From NCBI GenBank assembly GCA_964017145.1, contig CAXHKQ010000214.1:1-26442 (forward strand): a stretch of 26,442 bases of DNA. Direction: 5' to 3'. The translations under genes were made by a program, and so were the position numbers. Below are positions 19,079 through 26,442 of this stretch, one piece after another (position 1 is the stretch's first letter; each line of letters begins with the position of its first letter). The DNA is from Agrocybe praecox. Its lineage: Eukaryota > Basidiomycota > Agaricomycetes > Agaricales > Agrocybaceae. The notes below the pieces were generated by a model. That model made no database searches. It worked only from the letters and a program-made list of their open reading frames with translations, and was not told where the DNA came from.

Positions 19079-19172
19079 TAGACCCAGTTCTGATCGTATT
19101 GCGAGTAAGATTGAGCGAAAACAATAAGTTGCAAATTTTGATGGTGGTGGTAACGAGTCAAGAAGAGATGCG
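19079..19172 (-). repeat. 94-bp repeat, inverted copy of 104-197
   Basis: This is the second copy of the segment at the window start. It lies at the truncated 3' side of the RT fragment, directly against the giant element. It is either a decayed part of RT shared with another LINE copy or an unrelated short insertion. Confidence 0.7.
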
Positions 19173-20024
19173 GGATATCTCTTCCATATGGTATAGTTTC
19201 ATCACCGGAGCGATGTAAAGTGCTGAGAGGACGGGGGACAGGGCGGAGCCCTGTCCCACACTGACATCCGCCTGCCAGGGGTCGGATGTGAACGAACCCC
19301 ATCTATAGGAGGTGTATCGATCAACAAAGTAAGATGAGAAGAACCGCGCCACTAGTGGCGAGAACCCCTGCTTCCTGAGGATTGCCTTGAGCATGTCATG
19401 GTTAAGAGATGGGAAGAACTGGGCGATGTTGAAGGCGACAACGCTGGTCTTTAGTCCCTTAGTCCACCCGGTGCGAATCAGATGGGTAAGGTACAGCCCT
19501 GTGTATTCGGTGGAGCGTTGACGAACTCCCCCGACTTGATTAGGATGAACAAGGTCGAACTTGATCATGTTGTATTGAAGACAATTGGAGATCATCTTCT
19601 CAATAAGTTTCCCAGTGGTGTTCAGCAGCACGATGGGCCGGAACGCCTTGGGGTCAGAGTAAGTAGGTTTGCCCAGCTTCGGTATGATTACTGAAGTGGA
19701 CTTCTTAAAATGTCTCAGCCAAACACCTACACGAATGCAGGCATTGGCGAGATCGATAAGAAGTTGTGAAGCAGCTAGCTGCTTCACAACTTCTTTGAGA
19801 ATCGGCCATGATACATGGTCAGGGCCGGGGGATGATAGACTTGAACAAGACGCAAGCGCCTTATATAGTTCTAATTTGGAAAATGGGGGCCAATCCCTTT
19901 CCTGGAGATCAGGAAGGGGATCGAGTACAGTAAGATCTACTGCTCGGCCGGAGGCCGAGTTGTAGGTGTTATGGAGGGCGTCCCATAGGGAGGCCATTCC
20001 ATCAGCCAGTGTGGACAAATTTCT
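19158..20024 (-). pseudogene. LINE ORF2 fragment: reverse transcriptase fingers and palm
   Basis: The minus-strand frame shows LWDALHNTYNSA, then RT motifs SSPGPDHVSW, FKKSTSVIIPKLGK, FRPIVLLNTTGKLIEKM, NQVGGVRQRSTEYTGL, VVAFNIAQFFPSL and GQGSALSPVLSALYIAP. The motif A catalytic Asp is replaced by Asn (one G-to-A change). The YVDD motif expected soon after LYIAP is not there: the frame reaches a TGA at 19160-19158. The frame enters from the MITE 2 side, and the remaining palm, thumb and connection are absent before the giant element boundary. Confidence 0.9.
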
Positions 20025-20759
20025 ACATCAAGTTCCCTTAGTTGCCCATTCAGGGTGATGCATTCACAGCGGAAATTACCCAACTTTCTAATTTCATGTA
20101 TCAAGCCGTCTGGCTGGCCTATTGTGACCGTTTGTGACTATAATCATGTGTCTGCTGTTGATGGCATCAAATTACAAACACATGATTTTTTGCTTGCCTC
20201 TATTTACATGTTTGTTTATATGGCCTCAAATGCAAATAAATAATAAATAATGATGTCAGCAGGCAGGGGCATGCAGGATATAAAACAAACAAAGCCTTTG
20301 AGTGACATCACATCCAAACAACCCAATAAGGCAAGAGGACTTTGGACTTCGAGATTTTGAGATAAAGGCCTTTCATGCATGACAGATAGGACTGAGATAA
20401 GACAAATCTATTTTTAGAACAGTTCTATTTTAAACTTTGTTCTATTTTTAGAACCCAGTTCACACTTGCCAAAGAAGAACATATTTATTTTTAGAATATG
20501 TCTATTTTTAAATCTATTTACATATTTGGTGGACTAGATTAATCTATTTTTAGTTCGGATTTATTTTTAGAACACATTAACAAAAATAGTTTTGGTGGCT
20601 GTGTGCCAGATCACATGCACATCACATGCATATCACATGCTTTTCACATGACTACACCCTTCTAGTAACTGTCGGTCACCCTGATACATGATATTAGGCA
20701 GTTGGCCCATTTCCGCTGTGGATGCATCACCTTAAATGGGCAACTAAGGGAAACTCATA
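20025..20759. mobile_element. MITE-like element, copy 2 (~735 bp)
   Basis: Terminal inverted repeats: the left has CCCTTAGTTGCCCATT, GTGATGCATTCACAGCGG; the right, reverse complemented, has CCCTTAGTTGCCCATT, GTGATGCATCCACAGCGG. The left part of the interior (20110-20400) is near-identical to MITE 1, including GCAGGCA, ACATCACATCCAAACAACCC and AATAAGGCAAGAGGACTTTG. The right interior differs and is rich in CTATTTTTAGAAC repeats. The flanking 9-mers CAAATTTCT and TAGAATTCT match at only 6 of 9, so the exact ends are uncertain by a few bases. It has no coding capacity and splits the LINE between endonuclease and RT. Confidence 0.78.
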
Positions 20760-20768
20760 TAGAATTCT

Positions 20769-21981
20769 GTCAGTACTAAGTGATTCCATGACAGGGCTGT
20801 CCTTGGTATTGGATAGCTTCGCAGGCAGGTAACTTGCGCTGTTTGACCCATTCCATTAGGTCCCACAGGCGTCTGTTGGTATATGCAATTTCTGTGATCC
20901 GTAGTTCAAAGAAGTCGTGTTTCACATCCTTGACGGTTTTGCGAAATGTTTTCCACTTTTCATCAGTTTTATCCAGACGATACGCAGCTAGCGAGTTTGT
21001 GCACTCATCATTCCACCATGGCTTAGAGTGTTTTGTGATTCGGGTCTCCTTTGCATGGGAATTCCATGCATCGGTGAAGATGTCGGCAAGCGCTTGCGCT
21101 ACTCGCTCAATGTCGTCCCTGGATTTGAGACGTCCCGCCTCTATGGCGACGACCTTCCCAGGTAGCTCGGTCTTCCACGCTTTGTAAGCGTCGGAGCCCT
21201 TAGCAATTGTGAAGCGGATCACGTCTTCGACGTCATCCCCAAGTTTGACAGAAGCTATCAACGGAATGTGATCTGTTTGCCCCTGATGTTCCGGTGCCCA
21301 AGTGACGCGACTTCTCGCTGACTCAGCAATCCCGTGGAATACCAGATCAATGACTGAAGGCCGAAGTTCTGGATTGTTGGATATAAATGTGGGGCCCGGA
21401 TTGGACGGTTCTGTCCATTATAGGTCAAGTTCAGCAGCTACGTCTAGTAGCGCTATAGCGTCCCACCGATGATACATGACGTTAGGGTCCCATATCCTCG
21501 AGTATGTGTTAAAATCCCCGCCCATGTATTGGAAGGGGGGAAGGTCGTCGACATGATCCTGTAAATACTGGATCGCTGTACTTCTGTCATCTGAATAGAC
21601 GTTCATGAAGTTATAGGTCTCGTTGCCTTGAAACAGCGAGAGAACAAAGATGTCACAATGATCAATAAGATCTCGTCTCATCGAGGGGCAGAGCCTCTCG
21701 AGTCGTTTTGACACATATGCCATGACTTGGGGAGGGATCTCCTCGTTTTCCGGGGGGCGCACCATATACAACCATGCGGGGTGCATAGGCGTGCCTACGA
21801 TGTTATCACCTTCTTTGTTAGTTGAAGAGGGCGCTTGTCTTATTATCCACCAAGGCGGTTCTTGTACGAAGATAACATCAACAGTATCTGTTAACGTTTC
21901 GAGGAGCACGGTCAAGTAATTATAATTCTTGGCTACATTGTGCGAGTATATACTAATCTCCCTGCCTAGGCCGTTGCGCAT
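20769..21981 (-). pseudogene. LINE ORF2 fragment: APE-type endonuclease and linker
   Basis: The ORF2 start codon at 21981 overlaps the ORF1 stop as TAATG. The frame shows endonuclease motifs ISIYSHNVAKNY, IFVQEPPWW (catalytic Glu), MGGDFNTYSRIWDP (GDFN) and later SVIDLVFHG with TDHIPL (Asp-His). These belong to an apurinic-type endonuclease that would nick the target for primed reverse transcription. A TAA at 21420-21418 cuts the frame right after AAELDL, but the same frame resumes and continues through the linker (KPWWNDECTNSLAAY, RRLWDLMEWVKQRKLPACEA) to a TAG just before MITE 2. Confidence 0.9.
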
Positions 21982-23728
21982 TATGCTACGGGGAGAGGGT
22001 TAGTACGATCACGGAGATTCTGTCGTATGCGACGTACCTCTGCATATTTGCCATCAATCCAAGCACGATCGAAGCGGTTGGTCCAGAACTTGCATTTACG
22101 CGAGTTCGCGGTGTGGGCACCCTTGCAATTGACAGTGATCCGTGTGGGGGCACGGTTGGCCAGCGGGGGTTGGTTCGAGCGGTGGGTTCGCGTTAGCGTT
22201 CCCTTTGCAGCATTTGGCAACGTCACAATGTTCGTCAGCCTTGTGCAGGCCCATGCAGTGGGGGCAGGACGCAGCGTGTTGCCTGCATCCTTTGTCAGAG
22301 TGGCCCCATCGCCAGCAACGCTGGCAGAGGGGGACACTGGTGTGAGTGGTGGCGGCTTGGATTTTGCACTGTCTTCCGAGTACCATAACAGACTTGTTGA
22401 TGATCTGTTTGGCGTGGGCACCGGACTTGGAGTCCCATATGTCAATGTAGGCTACACCCATGGTGCTAGCCGGCGAGTTGTGTACTATGCGCGCTTTGCG
22501 TGCAAAGTATAAGTTTCCGCCCAGTGGGGAGGACTTGAGGGCCCCCTGCACTATGTCGGAAGTGATTCTTGACGTCCTTGCGGCGTCAGTATAGTATGGG
22601 ACATCCACTATGCAGATGAACGATGTGGCGACCGGTAGACTGACACTAATGCTGTTGGCTACTTGGCCGAAAGATGCGTTGGCTTGGCCTCGAAGATATT
22701 CGAGGTCTTGCTCGTTGGCCACACCGTCGGTGTGGAGGGTATATCCTGCGTATGCCTGGGCCATAGACAAGATTTGGAGGGTGGAGCCCCCGTCGCGCAG
22801 AGCGCGGCGGGCACGAACAATGTATAGATTGAAATCGCATGTTGGGATTGGGCTTTCAAACTGTATGAGGACCTGTCTTCTCGACGGTCCTCCAGCAACG
22901 AAGGAGGGGAGCTGCGACTTTGTCGGCCCCGCTGCATTCTGATTGGTTGCCTGTGCCACTGCACTTATAGGCAATTGAGGTGTGACCTTTGCGAGTTGCG
23001 CAACGGTCACAGGTTGTTTCGGACCTTGGCCAAGGCGAAAGGCGTATGACCCCTTGCCTGGACCACTGGTCCGACGAGAAGGAAGTGGCAGCACGATTCT
23101 TCCGAACCGAGTCTCCGGCACCTTGGGTTGCTGCATCGGCTGTGTAATAGCTAGTGTTTTAGGGGTGGGCTTCTTGGGCCCAGACCCTGTAGGTCCGGGC
23201 TTCTGAGGCCGTGTGGGAAGAGGAACCTCCCTTTGTTTCCCCTTGTCTGTGCACGGTGGGGGTCTTGGAGTGATGAGGGCTGCCTCCACTGGGTATCTGG
23301 GGTGGGGTCTTCGGTTCCTCCACCATTCCTGACCAATCTCCGGTCATTGGTTGACCAGAGTTGTCGACTTGCATGTTGTCCTCTGTGTCGTCATACGACC
23401 TGAGGGCGCGGATTCGCCTGGCGTTGGAAGCAACTTCGAACATCGTCTCGGCCAGGTGTTGTATGTCGGGAGCCCCGGAGAGGAGCTCGTTGCGATCAGG
23501 TTGGCTGGCTAGTATTTCCAGCCAACAGTTGGTTGCCATGAGGGCTCAGCGGATTTGCACCACTTCGTCGTTGAAGCCCTCCTGGCCGTCGAATGGTGTA
23601 TCCTCGATGCGCGGCACTGCTCCTGAGAGTAGTGCACCTTCGGTGCGGGCCTTCTTGCGGGAAGAGGACTGTCGAGAGGTGGACCAGGAGTTGTGTAAAG
23701 ACTCCCGATCGTCGTCGTTGTCGTCCAT
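21981..23728 (-). pseudogene. LINE ORF1 (gag-like, CCHC zinc knuckles), frameshifted
   Basis: ORF1 encodes the nucleic-acid-binding chaperone of the LINE RNP. ATG at 23728 (MDDNDDDRESLHNSW) is the likely start. A TGA at 23548-23546 interrupts the frame after EVVQIR, and the same frame resumes at ALMATNCWLEILASQ. A one-base shift near 23290 leads to the frame with CTDKGKQREVPLP and a central RRM-like region (PTCDFNLYIVRARRALRD to GVAYIDIW). Knuckles follow: CQRCWRWGHSDKGC (canonical C-x2-C-x4-H-x4-C) and CPHCMGLHKADEHC (C-x2-C-x3-H-x5-C). After a second shift near 22115 comes NCKGAHTANSRKC. The stop TAA at 21983-21981 overlaps the ORF2 ATG. About 580 residues in total, normal for Tad-like ORF1. 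Confidence 0.9.
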
Positions 23729-23778
23729 ATTCTCGTCTCGGACATCCAGCCTTGTCTGCTATATTCATACATGAACCC

Positions 23779-23830
23779 TCGGAAACTACCCAACAAGGGT
23801 GATACATCCACACCGGAAGTTTGCCACTGC
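23779..23830 (+). repeat. Solitary terminus related to the MITE family
   Basis: GGAAACTACCCAACAAGGGT followed by GATACATCCACACCGGAAG resembles the left ends of MITE 1 (AAGGGTTATACATCCCCACCGG) and MITE 2 (CAGGGTGATGCATTCACAGCGG). It abuts the 5' end of the LINE. No matching right end is visible in the rest of the window, so it is either a truncated element or one whose other end lies outside. Confidence 0.65.
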
Positions 23831-24595
23831 CGGCAGTGATATATCACCCATGCTGCAAGCAGAGAGCAGCTGCCTTTGGTAAACATATGTAAATAATGCT
23901 GTTTTTTAAGGTTTTGGACAATAATTAGGCGCTGCAGGCATAGTGGTTATGTTTTTTGTTGTGATATGTCGGATATATGTTATAAATATATTTTATGCTT
24001 TTTTGACATTTTTTGTGCACCTAAAAAAGGACAGGACGGGATGGATTGGAAAACATATAACTGGATGATGTGTTATTTATAGACGGATGCAGGAAACAGT
24101 GTCTCCGAAGTGCCCAAAGCTGTAATTGGGCTCCTGCGCTTCGTTGGGCATCGTCGGGGGCACTAAAAAAGTGTAGATATAATGTAAGAATATGTTTTGA
24201 TTTTTGGGGGCGCTTTGCGCCATCAAAAGAGGACGGTATGGGATGGATTGCGAAACATAAAATCGGATGACGTGTTATTTTTAGTGTGCTTTGATCATTT
24301 CAGGCGTTGCGCTATTTTTAATTGTGATATCATCATTTTGGGACTATATTTAATTTTACATACATATTTTATATCCTAGATTAGATTAGATATGCAAAAA
24401 AGCGACTCACTTTTGGGTAGTAGTTCCCAATTTGGAATTTACTTCCCTTTTGGGAATTGGTTTTATTTTTATTTACAGCATATGAAAATGTTTAATATTT
24501 TATTTTATTTTATACACTACAATACCTAGTAACAACGTACATACTTATTAAAAAAAGTACCTAGGGCCTAGGCACTGATGCACACCTGTCGCGCT
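23831..24595. other. AT-rich region with repeated GGATGGATTG motif
   Basis: No gene is supported. GGATGGATTG...AACATA...GGATGAYGTGTTATTT occurs at 24039-24082 and 24241-24283, and a diverged version sits in the giant element left subterminal region (4983-5028). GGCGC-containing motifs also recur (about 23928 and 24205-24220). The region therefore looks like the left end of a relative of the giant element. Confidence 0.5.
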
Positions 24596-24905
24596 CGACG
24601 GTGCCTACGCGATCGCTGGTGCTACACGCTGGTGCTACACGCTGGTGCTACACGCTGGTGCCTAGCCCCTACCCGGTGGTGCCCACCTTTCGCGCTCACT
24701 GGTGCTACGTGCTGGTGGGTACCCTCTCGCTCGCTGGTGCTACGCGCTGGTGGGTACCTCCTCGCTCAGTCATGCTACACGCTGGTGGGTACCCTCTCGC
24801 TTGCTGGTGCTACGCGCTGGTGGGTGCCCTCTCGCTTGCTGGTGCTACGCGCTGGTGGGTACCTCGCTTGGTCGTGCTACGCGCTGGTGGGTATGGTGCT
24901 TACCT
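24596..24905 (+). repeat. ~35-bp minisatellite
   Basis: Tandem units with the core GCTGGTGCTACGCGCTGGTG followed by GGTACCCTCTCGCTT repeat about six times between 24699 and 24895. The left flank (24612-24665) holds shorter GCTGGTGCTACAC units of about 15 bp. Long open frames on the plus strand (rich in LVGTLSLAGATRWWV-like repeats) result from a unit whose phases all lack stops, so they are not evidence of a gene. Confidence 0.9.
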
Positions 24906-25009
24906 ATCCGTTGGTGCCTACCCGTCTGGTGCCTACCCGCACACTGCTCTGCTTGCTGCCCCTCGCTGCCTGCTCACTGTCCTATTCGCCTGCTCACTGA
25001 AGGGCTCGT

Positions 25010-25125
25010 TGCTGTCGTTGTCGTCACCGTCACCGTTGTCGTCGTCACCATTGTCGTCGTTGTCGTTGTCATCGTTGCCGTCGTTGTCATCGTTGCCATA
25101 GTAGTCGTTGTCGTCGTCATCCGCG
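25010..25125. repeat. GTC/GTT triplet array (left)
   Basis: Imperfect triplets of GTC, GTT and GCC on the plus strand, read as GAC/AAC on the minus strand. It lies just outside the left arm of the inverted repeat and mirrors the array on the right side (25955-26110), so it is probably part of the same large inverted structure. Confidence 0.85.
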
Positions 25126-25182
25126 ATGGCGGAGGTGATGATGGTGGAGGTGAGAAAGGGAGGGCTGGGTGCAAGAGGTCAG

Positions 25183-25320
25183 TTGGTGGTGGTTGTGATG
25201 GGGGTTGATAAGGAATGAATCAACCAACAATGTGGTTGATTTGTTCCAAATCCGGTAATTCCCACGCTGGCCCGGTTTATAACCGGGTCGAGCTCATCGT
25301 CGTGCACGACGATGAGAGGG
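25183..25320 (+). repeat. Left arm of large imperfect inverted repeat, with three hairpins
   Basis: It pairs with 25793-25922 at roughly 75% by eye. The arm contains three short dyads in a row: AATCAACCA...TGGTTGATT (about 25218-25241), CCCGGTTTATAACCGGG (25271-25287) and the perfect 20-bp palindrome CATCGTCGTGCACGACGATG (25295-25314). Confidence 0.8.
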
Positions 25321-25792
25321 GCTACAGATGTCTGCTGACAAAAGTATATAGTATAATGTATTCTAATAGTTGAATAAATGTATTTTATGCAAAAAAATGT
25401 GAAACATAGCAAAAAAGACATACAAAATTATCCTCGGTATGAACATGGCTATTGCTCGTATTAACTTTCGACGTATAATTTACATATCAACGGTTATCGT
25501 ATTGTACTTCAGCCTGAGGGTCAATTTTTTCTTGCATTCGCACTCTTTACATATTTTACAATCAATATATATATTTAACAGTGTACATTTCATGGTCTTT
25601 CAGGTAGTAATAAAATTTATTTTATGAAGAGCTTGCACGAAATCACCTCGCAAGGCTTGTACATACATACATCCCATTGTTTTCAGACAGAAAAACATTT
25701 TTTGTTTTGTTTTTATTTACTTACATAGTATAATATATACTATTATAACATATAGTATATGTATTTCTCTCTCAAATACGTGTATTCTACTG
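25321..25792. other. AT-rich spacer between the inverted-repeat arms
   Basis: About 470 bp of AT-rich DNA with TATAGTATAATGTATTC-like stretches on the left and ATAGTATAATATATACT-like stretches on the right, which are loosely inverted relative to each other. No gene is supported. Confidence 0.6.
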
Positions 25793-25922
25793 TCATCGTC
25801 GTGAACGACAATGAGCTCGACTCTCGGTCAACACCGGGCCGTCGTGGGAAAAGTCCAGATTTGGACAGAAATCAACCATCACGGTTGATTTCTTCCTTGT
25901 CAACTCCCACCACCACCAACCG
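25793..25922 (-). repeat. Right arm of large imperfect inverted repeat
   Basis: This is the partner of 25183-25320. The first dyad is kept with changed bases (AAATCAACC...GGTTGATTT), the second is reduced to a 4-bp stem (CGGT...ACCG), and the third (CATCGTCGTGAACGACAATG) is a 20-mer palindrome with two broken pairs. Confidence 0.8.
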
Positions 25923-25954
25923 ACCATCTCATCTCTCACCACAACCACAACCAC

Positions 25955-26160
25955 AGACAATGACGACGGCGATGGCACGATGGCAACAACATCAACAACG
26001 ACGTGGACCGGCTACACAACAACAACAACGAACGTGGCAGCGATGACGGCCAGATGACGAAGCAACAACAAGGATGATGGCCAGACGACGATACGAAGAC
26101 GACAGCCAGATCACGATACGACGAGGGCGATGGCCAGAAAATGACAACAACGGCTCGGAG
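25955..26160. repeat. ACG/ACA triplet array (right)
   Basis: Imperfect ACG, ACA and GCA triplets on the plus strand, mirroring the GTC/GTT array at 25010-25125. From about 26045 it grades into longer units of the form GATGGCCAGACGACGATACG, repeated about three times. Confidence 0.8.
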
Positions 26161-26442
26161 GATGAGGACGACTAGGGAACGACCACAATGGCGTGGGCTG
26201 GGGATGAGCGAGGGGGATGGTACACAGGGAGGCACATGGGAGAGGGGATATACGAGCGAGCGAGAAGACGAGAACAAGATGTGGTTCTCGTCTTCTCCTT
26301 TACCTTCGTCCCCCTCGACCTCTGTCTTCCACTTGCATATTAGTTATTAAAAATGTACATTCTTATAATGTACTGTAGTATACAAAATAAAATGATTTTT
26401 TGAAAGATTTTTGTATGTTCTGAAGAGGATGTACCCAAAAGG
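26161..26442. other. Window end, no supported gene
   Basis: A purine-rich stretch (26195-26280) is followed by a short dyad (AGACGAGAACAAG...CTCGTCT, about 26266-26297) and AT-rich DNA. Nothing coding is visible. Confidence 0.5.

Larger units (their letters stand above)
376..23780 (-). mobile_element. Degenerate Tad/L1-type LINE (non-LTR retrotransposon), split by four insertions
   Basis: One LINE on the minus strand explains the coding fragments at both ends of the window. In order from its 5' end they are: ORF1 (23728-21981) with CCHC knuckles; ORF2 endonuclease (21981-20769); RT (20024-19158); RNase H (4588-3722); the terminal Cys/His region (2123-1838); the C-terminal tail (972-889); a 3' UTR; and an A-rich tail (400-376). 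The insertions are MITE 1, a Tc1 element, a giant KDZ element and MITE 2. Without them about 5.7 kb remains, and roughly 0.8-1 kb of RT (catalytic palm, thumb and connection) appears to be missing at the giant-element junction. Several in-frame stops, two ORF1 frameshifts and an Asn in place of the motif A catalytic Asp show that it is dead. I could not find its target-site duplication. Confidence 0.85.

Noticed and set aside
22027..22512. 161-codon plus-strand ORF
   Set aside because: Antisense to LINE ORF1, which has recognisable zinc knuckles on the minus strand.
24596..24905. CRISPR-like array
   Set aside because: The units are contiguous with no unique spacers. It is a eukaryotic minisatellite.
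24601..25208. Three overlapping plus-strand ORFs of 140-168 codons
   Set aside because: Translations of the ~35-bp minisatellite and the GTC/GTT array. Their repetitiveness follows the DNA unit in every frame.

Overview
The window looks like a transposon-dense, non-syntenic stretch of a filamentous basidiomycete genome, most likely an agaricomycete. The signs are many ~50-nt GT-AG introns, a KDZ-superfamily transposase with a CxC2-type cysteine cluster, a protein family I know only from agaricomycetes, and a Tad/L1-type LINE with fused RNase H. I see no ordinary host housekeeping gene. Everything recognisable is mobile DNA or its cargo.

The layout is a nest of elements. The outer frame is one decayed LINE on the minus strand. 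Its A-rich 3' tail is at 376-400 and its 5' end is near 23780. It is split by four insertions: a MITE-like element (973-1837), an intact Tc1/mariner transposon (2126-3719), a giant ~14.5-kb DNA element with terminal inverted repeats (about 4589-19070), and a second MITE-like element (about 20025-20759). Removing the Tc1 element and one TA copy rejoins the LINE reading frame exactly, and MITE 1 can be removed in frame as well. The LINE halves flanking the giant element have the same orientation and the right order (5' half on the right, 3' half on the left), but the central part of reverse transcriptase is missing between them.

The giant element carries three genes. On the minus strand (5191-8056) is a five-exon gene with an HMG-like segment and a long disordered tail, broken by one frameshift. 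Divergent to it (8666-10335) is an eleven-exon gene with an RNase H1 N-terminal/viroplasmin-like (RNA:DNA hybrid-binding) domain, open throughout. Next comes a KDZ transposase gene (11422-16757) that splices to 1,059 codons and is interrupted only by a 1,751-bp hAT-type non-autonomous element (13615-15365) with an 8-bp target duplication. The hAT element contains a tRNA-derived fragment, a long ACG-type triplet array and 20-bp subterminal repeats. A 276-bp satellite-like tandem repeat lies between the transposase and the right terminus.

Right of the LINE (23780-26442) there is a solitary terminus related to the MITE/giant-element family, a ~35-bp minisatellite, and a large imperfect inverted repeat (25183-25320 against 25793-25922) whose arms carry hairpins and are flanked by mirrored triplet arrays. 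The best candidate for something undescribed is the three-gene KDZ element: a transposase travelling with an RNA:DNA-hybrid-binding protein and an HMG-like protein, with small non-autonomous elements that share its terminal motif.
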